Positions 35,756 through 47,534 of a stretch of DNA of 64,000 nt are shown in pieces. The stretch comes from Antitrichia curtipendula (Eukaryota; Streptophyta; Bryopsida; Hypnales; Leucodontaceae). The DNA is taken from assembly GCA_951230915.1 (NCBI GenBank), contig OX579636.1, positions 39,677,567 through 39,741,566 of the forward strand, written 5' to 3'. The notes beneath the pieces are model-generated. The model did no database searches. It was given only the letters and a program-made list of their open reading frames with translations, and was not told the origin of the DNA. How positions within the stretch are numbered: the stretch's first letter is position 1; every line of letters begins with the position of its first letter. The translations under genes and the position numbers were made by a program.

Positions 35756-36690
35756 AGTCAAGAGAATTTTTTTTTCCAAATTTTTTGGATTAGTAGATTT
35801 CGACCATTTGCAATAAGATTTTTTTTGTACTAAATAAATAGTGTTTTTACAAATACATGCTATGCGGCATGTTAGTTACCTACAAGCCAAATTTCAAAAA
35901 GAGATGAAGAATTTAGTAAAAGGTGCCAAAATTGTCCAATTTTTTTTTATAATATAACTCTTGATTTAGGCATCCAATTGCATTTAAAATTTTTTAGAAA
36001 ATAAGTGAATGTTCCCATCTTATCATGTTAAAATTTTGAAAACATTGACTAGTAAAGTGGGGGTCTTTGAGCGCCAAGAATAGAGTTAGAGTGTGGTGCC
36101 CATTTCTTGCATTAGCACCAAGTTAGTGCCAATATGCTCTGGCATTATTCCTTGGTGTCCATAGACCACCCTTGCAACTAGTGATCTAAATGGATACTCA
36201 ACAATGAAAAACAATAAAACCATCTATTGAATTGCAAATACACCACCAACATAACAACATAACAAGTGGGGAGTGCAGGCAACATCAACAAAGCAATCTT
36301 AGGTGTGACTTTCAACTAGTGATCCAAATGCATACTCAACTATGTGAAATCAAAGCATTTCTCATTGTGTTTAGGATTTTGAAACACTTCATAGTCCTCA
36401 ATACAGTATGAAATACAAACCATATTAGCAGGTTGGATATTTATAAGGATAAATCCTTTCATACTCTAAGTTATAGTTCTTGTTCAATTTGACAATATAT
36501 TAATGGTACAAACCTATGATTATTAACTATTAAGTAATATAAAAATTAAAAATTATTATTATTATTTTTTTTTTCTATATTTTTTGGGATATTTTTGGAT
36601 GTTTAGCGTACTACATTGTTTGGTATTCTTGACGGTAGTCACTCCATTGATCCTTAAAGTTTTTTCATGTTTAGAGGTTCAAAACTACTT
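35756..36690. other. AT-rich spacer, no gene seen
   Basis: Includes loose direct repetition around AACTAGTGATC(T/C)AAATG (36178-36195 and 36315-36330). No exon or RNA gene seen. Confidence 0.45.
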
Positions 36691-36915
36691 TAACCCTTAA
36701 ACGAGCCGGTCACTGTGGAAATCATCTATTTGGATACCGTGTAAATTGTTGGCTTAAAAACATGAAAAAGCTCTCACAAGATGTCAAACTATTGTAGATA
36801 AACTTCCTTTTTCACATAAAATTTGGAGGATGAATAGTTGCACTTCTGTCCTACGTAGAGAGATTCTTTGTCATACTTCAGGTGGAAAACGTCCTCCATG
36901 GTGTTTATGGCTTAA
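36691..36915 (-). mobile_element. TTAA-flanked MITE, family B, copy 5
   Basis: From TTAACCCTTAAACGAGCC to TGTTTATGGCTTAA, 225 bp. Markers are GGATGAATAGTTGCACTTCT and AGAGATTCTTTGTCAT. Confidence 0.75.
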
Positions 36916-37460
36916 AATGCTTGGACTAATCTCCAAAGCAAGGCTAAAATCTTCATCTTTATTTATTGTTTAACGAATCCAACTATAGGATCCATTAGAT
37001 GTTTACAACTCCATTGGAAGGACGTTTTAGGCCTATCCCCAATGTTGGAAACCAGCCACTGCTGCCCAGAACTGAAAATAAAATAAATAAAAATCTTTAA
37101 ACTTTTCTTAAAAAAAAATTTAAAAATCTTAACAACTAACAAAGTATTATTATCTGATGTCGCAGTACTTCATTCTGCCACATCAAAGTGCTCATTTGGG
37201 GCTGATTTGGCCCAATTCTTGCATTCCTAGCAATTTGAAAATTCGCAACCCTCTAGGACCACAAAATCTCATCTAATGTTTAGTGAACTTGTTAGAGTAC
37301 CCCCTCCTCAAATTTCAAAATAAAAAACCTTACCAATTGCAAGATCATGATGCTTGGGTTTCAAAAAAAAGTATTTTCAATTCTTTCCAAATGGTTAGAT
37401 TTAATCTTTCAAACATTAAACCCAAAAACGTCTAGATCCTACAGCTTCCAACTCAATATT
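36916..37460 (+). repeat. Dispersed repeat R8, interrupted copy
   Basis: 36930-36998 and 37280-37450 together match 46640-46905; shared words are AAATCTTCATCT, ATAGGATCC, AATAAAAAACCTTA and GATCCTACAGCTT. The middle, about 36999-37279, is absent from the other copy. It is bounded by TTAG on both sides and includes repeat R7. So one element has inserted into another here. Confidence 0.55.
37030..37285 (+). repeat. Dispersed repeat R7, copy 2 (within R8)
   Basis: Contains TATTATTATCTGATGTCGCA, GCTGATTTGGCCCAATTCTT and CACAAAATCTCATCTAATG, matching 2415-2550. Non-coding. Confidence 0.55.
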
Positions 37461-38094
37461 GATGTATGGTAGCTGCTTTGAAACCGTGTCTCTTTGTCGT
37501 GAATTAGCAGGACTGGAACAATTGATACTTTCTTGAGGCTTAACTACAAGACTTAAGTCCAGGGCTTATCTGAAATACAATGAACCTCATATTCGGCCGA
37601 CATGCCCAATTTTGCTTTCATCGTCTACTTTGCTAATTGCAGTGTTGTTCTAGATCCTTTTCTGTTATCCAAGGATGAAGCAGCGGCTGTAGTTTTTTGG
37701 CTTTTTTTAAGGGTTAATTATTTGTTCAACAAGAGTTTCCTCTGCTGGGGTTTAACCCACAGAATTGGATTGATTATTGTCGGCTCCTGATCTCTTGTCC
37801 AGAGCATCTGCACTTCTGGGTTTAATGACTTTGTGACCGATTGGTAGGTTTTGTTTTTGGACATGACAGTCTTTTTTGTTGAGTCAGTGCTGGTTTTTGA
37901 CCTAGTGGCTATGTCTATCTGCAGTTGTTCTAGCAATGGCAAGCCGGAGCCTCTGTGGGTGATCAATAATAATCGACATCGAAGGAACATGGATCCTGGC
38001 TACTGCTCTTGAAACCTTTGTCAAGCTTTTTTACTGCTAGGTCTTACTCACATGAGCTTGACAGATTCGACAACTTCCACGTGTTTAACCCCTA
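37461..38094. other. Single-copy spacer, unrecognised
   Basis: Less AT-rich than the surrounding repeats and not matched elsewhere in the window. Only short frames (about 60-90 codons) without domains. It could belong to the extended 3' region of the minus-strand PAS-receiver gene, but no splice evidence supports this. Confidence 0.35.
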
Positions 38095-39003
38095 AAGGAC
38101 CAAACACCGTTTTTTGACAACATAGCGATTTTGGGCAGCTCACTATGACTGGAATTTTTCATTTTTTTTCTTTGAAATTTTCACATAAGATGTGCCGGAG
38201 GAGTAGCTTTAAGGTCCAACAATTTTCGTAACTTTTGACTACATGGTTAAAAAGTTATTGCATGATATGTCATTTTCATTGTTCGGCAGGCAGCCGGGGC
38301 AGCAAAAAAAACTTCTTTAAAAATCACTTTTAAAAAAAATTAAAATTTGAAATTGGTTCTTTAGATTTATATGTACGTGGGAGGCTTTGAATCATTCCAG
38401 TCCGATCAATGAGTCAAAAGTTATGAGGATTCTTAGTTTGAGGGTAGTTATGGAATCTCTACTCTAAAATAAACTTTGAAGTCCTTTATTTAACTCGATT
38501 TTCAATATTTTTGAAAAAAAATAAAAACATTGGGTGTAGATTGTTTATTACAACATTACAATCGTTGGGATTGGCATTTTTCAGTTTCATAAATAAATTC
38601 TTGACAATTTAGTGCTTTGAATCATTCTCTACCTCTTCCTCCTTACTATTTTTTTCCTATAATTTTTCAAGCATGTAGCCAACTTGCCTTGAAGAATAAA
38701 TCCAAAGAGTAACCATCATTTTGGACATTTTTTCATACAAATATGACCTTGTGGAGGGCAGCTGCCCGTTTTTTTACAGGGACAAAAAAAGGATTTTTGT
38801 CAATTCAAACGCTATTATCTTGCAATCCACTTGGTGGAAAATTCTGAAATTTTTTCCACATCTTCTTAAACAAGTTTACTACAAGATCCTACGGCTACAA
38901 GTGTCCAAAAATGTTTTTTTTCTAAAATTTGGCACTAGTATTAGAAATGGCAGTTCTGGAGTGGTTTTGGTGAAAAACATAGTCAAAATCCTTTAGGGGT
39001 TAA
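38095..39003 (+). mobile_element. TTAA-flanked MITE, family A, reference copy
   Basis: Begins TTAACCCCTAAAGGACCAAA and ends ATCCTTTAGGGGTTAA; 909 bp. The first half contains GATTTTGGGCAGCTCACTATG; the second half contains TGCCATTTCTAATACT in inverse. It is the least rearranged copy in the window, so I use it to orient the family. The 91-codon frame inside (38721-38996) has no recognisable domain. Non-autonomous. Confidence 0.85.
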
Positions 39004-39747
39004 TTGTGAACACATCCTCTAAAGTTTTAGAATGCTGCTGGCTATGGCAATCAGGGTAGGCAGTCAACCAGTCGTGTGAGGCAACAGAAGAGTTGGAGAC
39101 TTAGTAAGTTTCCAGGTAGCAGGGTATACAGAGTAAGGAGGCCCAAGTTGTGGCCTGGGCACCAGATTCATGCATTAGAATGCATGCACAGTCCGTGCAG
39201 AGTGACTGGAACAACTGTCGACTCTTCTCCTTGTATACAGTACATTGGGCTGAAGCAAACAATATGCAAAGGGTCGTTGATTGGAAAGATATTCAGCATT
39301 AATGCATGCGCTTCGTGTCATGTAGTATCAGTACAGTGCCGTAGTGATACTCACCTTGAGTGACTCGAAGGTATGTACTGATAGCCAATTGGACTGGCTA
39401 GCACTCTCTGCATGGAGAAGGAAATATCAACCGAGAAGTCCGTGGTCAATGAAATCTAGAAAAGGAGAATTGATGGTTAGTCTTTTAGCACGTTCAGGAA
39501 CTCGAAAGATTAATTGAAGACCTGAAACCCAAAATGTAGGAATAGTTTTCTTTCCACAGAAGCTGATCGGGTTTTATCATTGGGGCTGTGATGCTGAGTT
39601 CCACGAATTGACACTGTTAACGTCCTTGACTGATGCTCTAAGAATATTGTCTGAAGAAGTTTAGGTCACATAATGCCATTGTTGATTTGGTGCGAGCCAG
39701 GGCGTTGTGCTGGGGATTCTAGATCAGAGTAAATACCCTATTTGTGC
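39004..39747 (-). other. Region downstream of the PAS-receiver gene
   Basis: Single-copy DNA of intermediate composition just past the minus-strand stop codon at 39748, so probably its 3' UTR. A 95-codon plus-strand frame (39076-39363) has no domain. No polyadenylation site could be fixed. Confidence 0.4.
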
Positions 39748-42700
39748 TCAAGGGTCAAGAACCCGGTTATTGACAGGATCGTCGTTGATTTTCTTCAGCC
39801 GCTCAAGCAGCTTCTCGAGTGTCAACGGCTTGCTTACGAACTCGTCAAACCCACTCTGGGCGCACTTCACCATATCACGGTCTGCCAAAAGCACCACAAC
39901 ACAATCAAGGGCTGAGCAATTGGTGAAATCTAATAATGTGCAGTCCAAGAAGTTCAGAAAATGAGTTCGACTACAGGAATTCGGGAGCTGTGGCTCTCGT
40001 CCATGAAGAAAGCTTGAGATGGAGCAGGCATCAAATATAGTGTCAATATATAGCTTGGGAGATAATTCTAACCTCATTTATACTTGCACCAAGAGCAACC
40101 AAGTGTATAACTCAAAGTTAAGCTACGCACGCACTAACATCATGAATACCCAGACATTCCATAGGTGTATTGGACTTCTGCTGTAAAACCCCACGGCCAC
40201 GGAGGTCGATCTGTCGGCATCTTCTCAACAAGCAAGGACTCTGTTACCGTATTTAATTTGACTTGAGTAGCATGTCTCTCACATGCCCCAATGGAATTCT
40301 CCATATATATGAGCTGCATTCTGATGATGCAATAATTAAGATCGTAACAAAGTTGACGTCGTGGTTTGATGAAGTTTACCGCTAACATTAGCAGTGAGCG
40401 CAAATATCGTCGAACGCTTCCTTGGTGGATCTTGTAATTCTTCCCAGTCTCGAAACTGCTGCACCTGTACACCACTCCCCAAATAGAGGCACAATCAGGG
40501 AACCCATCCTTACCCGTTTAACGGCTACCGATTGTCTTTAAACCCTAAAGTCCCAAGGCCATTTTTCTGTCAAAAACCACTCAAATCTACCACTGCAGCT
40601 ATGCTCACCTACGAAATCAAACGTTGCGAGCTTTCTTGGCAGTCATTTGCCTCTCTATTACTCAAAAGAGTAATTGATATGAATCGCAGAACGAACCACC
40701 TACACTCAATAGAGCAGACTATTACCGCATGTGTGCCATCCAAAACAGGCATCTGGAGGTCCATGAGCACTAAGTCGAACTGTGAGGGCAAATCCATGTC
40801 ATCTGTCGCCACCTTTTTATCAGCAGATTCTTTGCAGAGGATATCTAGAGCCTCCCGACCATTGCATACCACTGTGACATCGCAATTGATACTCCGCAAT
40901 AAACGTTGCCCTACCTTGCGATTGACTGCATCATCCTCTGCCAGCAGTACCTGCAAAAATGAACAAAGAAACTTGTTAGCAGCAGATTATAAACGGGTTT
41001 GAGGGTCACACTAAAAACCCCACACCTAAAATGATATGTAACAGTCGGTGTTAAACACTAAGAAACGCACTGAGGATTTGACAAAACCAAGGTTCATCGA
41101 AAATGAAAGAAGTCACTGAATCACGACAAATTTCACAACCTTGAATGTATCTTTTCGTAAAGAGTCACTTTACACTCACTAAAAGAGAGTGAACGTGGAA
41201 ACCTTTCTGCCTTGAAGAAGCTCTATTCCGTCTAATCGAGGTGCATCAAGACTTCGATTGGATGAAGAGCTTGGTGGGCTTTTTACGGTTTCTTGTGCAA
41301 CTGCTTTACCCTTTGCAACCTTGACTGATCCTCCTTCAATGTAATTGGGCCTGGTTGGTGCAGGAATTGCCCCATTCTGCTCTGGTTCTGTACTGTGCAC
41401 CAAGCACTCATTCCACCCGAAACTCATACCAATCAGGACAAAATCGTCAACAGCAAAAACAAGGACACCTTCCAGACAATGACAGATTTTTACACAGCAG
41501 ATACTACTGCCAGAAATGTCCCCAACACTCTCAATTCAAGAAATGGAACCTGAAAATTTGTAATGTAGATTGACAAAGCTTACTTTAAGGCTGTCATCTT
41601 TGGCACATCTTCCTGCGATCGGTGATGTAGCTGGACCTGTACTGGCTGCAAAACAACCTCAAGTTTATTAGTTATAATGACCATAAATACTCCTGAATAT
41701 GAATCAACTGTACCCATCAGCAATCTTCAAACTTTGAAGATATTACAGTCAAAGGTAACATTAGTAGATATTCAGTGACAGAAAGACGATCCACGAGGCA
41801 TTCATACCTCAAGAATGTAGACTTCCCCTGGTGATGTTATCGACTTTACCATGACGGTTTCGTCAAGACTTGATACTCGCGGCTCATTGGCCTTGTTAAG
41901 CGGGAGTAAAGAAGCAGTGGAAATGGCTGGAATAATCGGTTTATTGCCTCCACCAACTGGATCCCAACTTGGATTCGGAGCCTCCGGTGGACCACTCCAG
42001 GGTGCGGATTGTCTCCGTGGTCGAATGGCTACGGGGATGTCTCCTTCTACTATCTTTGGACCTCTAGTAACTCCTTTGGACTGGTTTGCTAGTAGCTCTT
42101 CCTGATGAGTCTGACAAGATGTGGACATTTGTAGGGTTGAATAGAAGTGCATTTTCAAACTCACGGAAGAGTCAAATCAACCCTGAATCACATCTCGTTG
42201 CAAACGACCTGACTAATGTGAAGTCTGGTGCAACAGCTTACCACTGGAGAGAAATTGAGAATGTCTTGCTCGACCCACGCAAACCACCTGCCAGGTGACA
42301 ACTTTGAGGCATAATTGGTTTTATGTCTCATCGAATTACGACACTATGTCGGTAGTTCTCTTTTCAAATCAATGGCTGTTTGATGAACTTCTCAGTTAGA
42401 AGATGCTTGGGCGAATTAATTAATACTGAAACAAATTGAGAGTTGGGGTGAAGCAAGGGGTCCTACTTGACGCGTATCTAAAATCTGCCAGTACACCAAA
42501 TACCTTGTGCCAACAGCTCGGCCCGTTGCCTGCACTGTAACATAAGAACGGTCTTTCCTCAACCGCCTGTATATCACACTACCTCCAGAAAGTTCACTGT
42601 CTCTTAGGTGCAACATCTGCAGAATAGAAACCCCACGATCAGTTCGAAGAAACAAACCTGCATTCGCCTGGATTCAGTCCCAAATCTTACTGAAATTTAT

Positions 42701-43832
42701 AGGAGAATCTGGTTTGAGAATTACACGCTGGACTACTGGTACATCGTCAGAGTGGCAGGCACCCCAAGCAGCTGTGCCAAGAAGCTCTTTTGACGTCCAA
42801 CCCGTCGTCCGCTTAACGCTAGGAGACACAAAGCACAACAGCCACTGTCCAAGCAATTCGACGCTACTCTATGTTAAAACCTTGTTCCACCTAACGCAAA
42901 CCATGAACAATACAGTTGCAAACGACTAGTTCAAAGGGTATCTCGTGTTTTGTTTGCATGTGATATCATGAAGTTGTGAAATGGAGGATTTTAGTCGTCA
43001 TAGGGTTTGCATTGGCTATTACGTGGTTTGAGATGGACCTGGCTGCGGTCAGCGATGTACACAGTCCAAGGTGATGTAGCACTGAGCATGAGTATATCAG
43101 TAACTAACGAAAGATCCAATCCCTCTACTGCAGCATCCGCCATCCACACCTCAGGGGCGAGTAATCTGCACGCCTCTCAAAAGTATGGTCCAAACGATTA
43201 TGCCTGTCAGTTTCGACTCTAGCAAAATAAATTTAGGATATTGCAATATATCTTAGTAAGGCATCGACGATTCTCTCATCATTTGATGGCAAGGGAAGTA
43301 AACCATGCAACAAGGAAGAAAGTCTGAAAGAAAGGCAGCATATGTGGCACGAATGCAACTGTGCAAGTGAGAGCAATGTGTGATGCAATACAAGACGTCC
43401 ACCAGGAATCGCAAGTTCAGCAAGAGCCTCCCTCTCTCACAATAACCTGTAGTCGCTCTGATAAGCTGCAGGTCACTCTCCCACGAAGATTGCTAAACCA
43501 CACAAGACATTGCTCTTCAAACGATGACAAGGATATTAGGTTTACGAGTAGATGATTAAAAAGGGTCTAATTACTGACTGTTTGTTAGGGGGGATGGGGT
43601 TAAGTTCGGTGAAGACCATGATGAGTTCCTCCAAGAAACGCAACTCAACCTTCAAAATCCGCACTTCTGCCTCTCGACCTTCAGCTTGGAGCATCACCAG
43701 CTGCTCTTCCAGCTCGTGAAAACATCGACGGTACATGCGCAGCCTGTCTGGTGCAGTCAACGGCATCACCACAACCCCAGGCATCATGACAGCCCTGGGG
43801 TGCCCGACTGTCGAAGTCGGCGTCCTTCGCAT
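39748..43832 (-). CDS. PAS plus receiver-domain protein (two-component type)
   Basis: Proposed exons in transcription order: 43832-43575, 43433-43351, 43165-43039, 42868-42725, 42616-42467, 42110-41808, 41645-41584, 41392-41203, 40950-40726, 40464-40380 and 39881-39748, giving 587 codons with consistent phase. The N-terminus holds a charged helical, probably coiled-coil stretch (about 25-75). A PAS domain follows at about 115-245, with SPSVKRTTGW and HSDDVP motifs. After a polar linker comes a receiver domain from about residue 440 to the C-terminus, with E444-D445-D446, phosphoacceptor D503 (LMDLQMP), T538 and K560. No histidine kinase or DNA-binding domain is visible, so it should be an output or relay protein that takes phosphate from another kinase, with its PAS sensing a ligand, light or redox state (inference). 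The borders of the first four exons are uncertain. An alternative last acceptor (39911) would add ten residues between T and K and looks worse. Confidence 0.8.
40538..40598 (-). mobile_element. Family C terminal fragment in an intron of the PAS-receiver gene
   Basis: TTAAACCCTAAAGTCCCAAG followed by GCCATTTTTCTGTCAAAAAC matches the complement of the right end of the family C element ending at 10411. The remainder is lost. It lies inside the intron between 40465 and 40725. Confidence 0.6.
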
Positions 43833-45180
43833 CGTAACTGCGCTTGTGTAATGCTTCAATGAAGATATACCATTTGAAATAGGAATCAAACCTCTCAATC
43901 AAAAGCATTCATCGGAAAACTGGAACAGAGATGTCAACCATTCAGTAAAATTAACAGAATACAAACAAATCCTTAATCGAAATTCCAAAAAAACAGCTCT
44001 TCAGCTCCCTCCTCAACACCAAGAGGGCAAGCATTTCCGCAACAACTGCTAAGATGATTCCGGCGCCTTTCTCACGACGGAATCCGAAGAGATCAAACTG
44101 CATTAAATCAAACTGCAAATCCAACAAAGAAGTCCAATGCGAGATCCCTGTAGCCTGATTGCACGGTGTGCCGACAATGTTTAAGAAATGTTCCAGCGCT
44201 AATTCTCACGGCGTCTTCCGAAGAGATCCGGTTACAATAATTCTGTGTAAAAAAGCACTCAGAGACTCAAAATCCAAGAAAGAAGATAAGCCACGACTTA
44301 TCCCCGCCACCTGATTCGCAAGATACGACAACACTACAAACGACAATGTTCAAGAGCAAGTCACACTATCAAGCCATAACCGCCAGGCACGCACACCAAA
44401 CCTAATGCGTCCGAGTCCATACAGGGGAAAGTCCGAAAGTACATATCCTGCATCATATTGAGTCTCGTAAGCATTAATTCATTAACAAAACGACCGACAG
44501 TGATGAAATCTTGAGAAGTGACTAATGAAACGGTTAACTGAAAACGGCACGGAAGTTTCGAAAGACCTAAAGGTAGCCGGCGACGATGGCGACGACGACT
44601 GTTGGAATTCATTTAGTATTTTAATAACGCGATGGAGTAGCCAGGCTAGGAGAAGTACAGGTAATCTAAAAATGTAGCCCAGCCATCACATGATTGAGAA
44701 GCTACGGCGAGAAAGCTACGGCGAGAAAGCTACGGCTGAACAGTAACGCAACCAACTTTTCTTCGGGTGTGGAAATGGCGGACGCTGAAATGACGGAAGC
44801 TCCGACTTGATTTCTGCGCCGTAGCCACCAAATGCCACCATGTGCTGCACGACGCATGGACTTCGCCGGTCTTGGTAAACGAAGGAGGGCCACACCACAC
44901 CACCGGCCTGCATGAGCGGCTATGATGAGGAAGCTCACCCTTTCTCGCTGCCGCGTCAGTGTTGGACCAGCGTTGCGAGTCTTTTTGCCTCCAAAAATTG
45001 ACCAGGGAGAAAGGGAGTTCGTCGTGTTGCGAATAGTACTATCATCCGAATGGGAAAGCGGATGAATGGATGAAAAACATCGACGTCGATGAAAATTGTA
45101 GTACCCTGAAAGTTGAGTTTTTGTTTTGCTTTTTATTGCAATATAGCATAACAGAGTTAGTAATTTTAGGCTCACATGCT
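43833..45180 (-). promoter_or_regulatory. Leader and promoter region of the PAS-receiver gene
   Basis: Composition is GC-richer than the spacer beyond 45.2 kb. CACAAGCGCAG just before the start codon, read on the minus strand, could be a leader-intron acceptor. Minus-strand frames at 44361-44612 and 44702-45175 (Arg- and Ser-rich) have no domain and are probably untranslated leader or promoter. 44700-44730 is a short triplication of GCTACGGCGAGAAA. Confidence 0.45.
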
Positions 45181-45893
45181 AGCGTTATTGGTGTGTGTTT
45201 GGGACATGTTTGTCTCTATCCCTTGTTCAAAATTTGAACGCTTGGTCTTAAAGCGGTTAATTAACACTTTTATGCTTATGGCATAGGAGGGAAGCGGAGT
45301 CCTAGTATATTTTTTAACATCTTTATGTTAATGTTGTATAAATCTTGATTATGGTGGGTCTTAATTGGTATAGAACAATATGTCAAGTGATACCCAATAC
45401 ATTATGGTTGAGAAATTTGTAGAAAGAGCAAAGAAGAAGAGTCTATTTAGAATGGCAAGTATAAAATTACATTGCCCATAGTTACTCTTGTAAGTTTTAT
45501 CACTTTCTGACTACAATATACTTCATTTCATAGACTTTTTGCCTTAGAGGTTGAACTTATTTACAAAAATTTGCAATGAACTATGATCCAAAAAGAAGAA
45601 TTGTGTAAACAAATAGGTCATTCTATTGTTCAAGACCAATGAAAGTCTTATATGTAGATTGGGAGTGAGGCCCAAAAAAATTTGTTATAAAGATGCCTTC
45701 ATAATATTTTATACGTCTAAAGAAAAATTGATAGACAATGTTTTATCCTTAGATTGCCCAATCAATGCAAAAAAATTACTACTCAACATTTCAAACACCT
45801 AACTACATGTCTTTTTATCCTAATCTGTAAAAAGTGATTGAAGTTTTTAGAGTTTTGAAATGTTGAAAATTTTCACTGTGGTATTAACCCGTA
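45181..45893. other. AT-rich spacer, no gene seen
   Basis: No exon, RNA gene or transposon end that I can support. Confidence 0.5.
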
Positions 45894-46431
45894 AAAGCCC
45901 AAGGGGATCAAACAAAACACAAATGTGTTAAAAAATATAAGTTCTATAATTTTCTTGAAGTTTGTATCAAAGAAGATAATGTGAAGCATGAAAAGTAGAA
46001 AATATCTTTACAATCAAAATTATAAAATTATTTTTAGATTCTCTTCAAATGAATTTGAAGATATAACTTCAAAATTCATCAAAAAATACAATTTCTACTT
46101 TTAGGATTTGAATTTTTTCTTATTGGTCAAAATTGCGGTTCCTATTGATTTGTGAAAAAATGCATAAGATCTAGAAATGTGAACACCAACACTTTTCCAA
46201 AACAATAAGTTTTTCAACACTAGACAATTCTAAACACTTTCTGCTATTTCTCTTATAATTTTTGTTTGACTGTAGTGATCTTAGTTTTGAATATAAATAT
46301 TGAAAGACAATCTAAGATTTAAAGGAGGGGGGAGGGGGGGGAGAATTAAAAAAAAAGTTTTTTTTACCCGTAAATTTTGCTCGAAGTCAGGTAGCGACCA
46401 AAAAATGGTTGTTTGAACGCTTAGGGATTAA
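45894..46431. mobile_element. TTAA-flanked MITE, family E
   Basis: Begins TTAACCCGTAAAAGCCCAAG and ends GAACGCTTAGGGATTAA; 538 bp. The ends are related but imperfect inverted repeats. The interior is unlike the other families. A G-rich run lies at 46323-46341. Single copy in this window, so the family assignment rests on the ends alone. Confidence 0.55.
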
Positions 46432-46599
46432 ACAAATATTGAAGTCCAAGAAGAAATTTTCCTCAAACTAATTTTGGAGAATTAGATTAATTTAATGTCT
46501 TTGATGCATACATGTGTCTTGATTGTTGAGGCAACATAATACGAAATTTAGAGTGGATGTGGGATGTGATGTCTATGGTGCATGCTTTTGTGGTGAGCT

Positions 46600-46910
46600 T
46601 GCATCAAGATTAATTACTATAGGTATTGATGTTTTCAAGCCTAGAACTGCTCCAAAGTACTTAAATCCAAAACAAGGCTTAAATCTTCATCTATATTTAT
46701 TAATTAACAAATTCAACCATAGGATCCTTTAGTTAACTTGTTAAAGCACACACCCCTAAAATTTTAGAATAAAAAACCTTATCGATTGCAAAATCAAGTC
46801 ACTTGAATTTGAAAAAGAAGCATTTTCAACTCTTTCCAATGGTTACATTTCATCTTTCATACTTTTTATACAAAAATGTGTAGATCCTACAGCTTGTTAC
46901 TCTCTATAAT
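46600..46910 (+). repeat. Dispersed repeat R8, uninterrupted copy
   Basis: Matches the two flanks of the interrupted copy at 36916-37460. Here ATAGGATCCTTTAGTTAACTTG is continuous, which gives the empty-site form. Confidence 0.55.
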
Positions 46911-46979
46911 ATGTGAATAAATAAGCTGATAATACATATAAAAAATTTAAAACAAAAAATATTTTATATTCATGCTTAA

Positions 46980-47534
46980 AAAGGATACTAAGTATAAAGA
47001 TGTAGAGTATGATTTAAAATACTAAATTGTTAAGAATTTAGTTATGGAATTGAAAAATGCCAATCCCAATGGTTATATTTTTATAATTGACTTTCTGCAA
47101 CAAATGTTTTTATATTTTTTCAAAAATATTGAAAATTGAGTTAAATAAAGAACTTAAAAAGTTTATTTTAGAGTAGAGATTCCATAACTACTTGTAAACT
47201 AAAACTCCTCATAACTTTCATCTCATAAATCAAAATAAAATGATTCAAAGATTTTCACATATATATAATCTAGTAAACCAATTTCAAATTTTTATTTCTT
47301 AAAAGAGTGATTTTTTCCAAGCTATTGAATCTGCCTACCGAGCAATGAAAATTACATATTATGCAATAACTTTTTTAATCATATAGTCAAAAGTTATGAA
47401 AATTGTTGCACTATAAAGCTACTCCTTGGGCACATGTTGTGCAAATATTTCAAAGGAAAAACAAAAAAATTCCAATTGTAGTCAATTTGTTATGTTGCCA
47501 AAAAACAATGTAAGTTTGAACCTTCAAGGGTTAA
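46980..47534 (-). mobile_element. Family A MITE, partial copy abutting another
   Basis: Same orientation as its neighbour. Markers are TGCCAATCCCAATGG and ATGCAATAACTTTT; it ends CAAGGGTTAA at 47525-47534. The outer left part is missing. Its terminal TTAA at 47531-47534 is also the first TTAA of the next copy. Confidence 0.7.

Noticed and set aside
39882..39911. Alternative acceptor extending the last PAS-receiver exon by ten codons
   Set aside because: It keeps the frame, but inserts ten residues between the conserved Thr and Lys of the receiver. The acceptor at 39881 gives the usual spacing and has a better pyrimidine tract.
44702..45175. 157-codon minus-strand frame upstream of the PAS-receiver gene
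   Set aside because: Arg/Ser-rich without a domain, several overlapping frames on the same strand, and no splice link to the gene. Read as leader or promoter.
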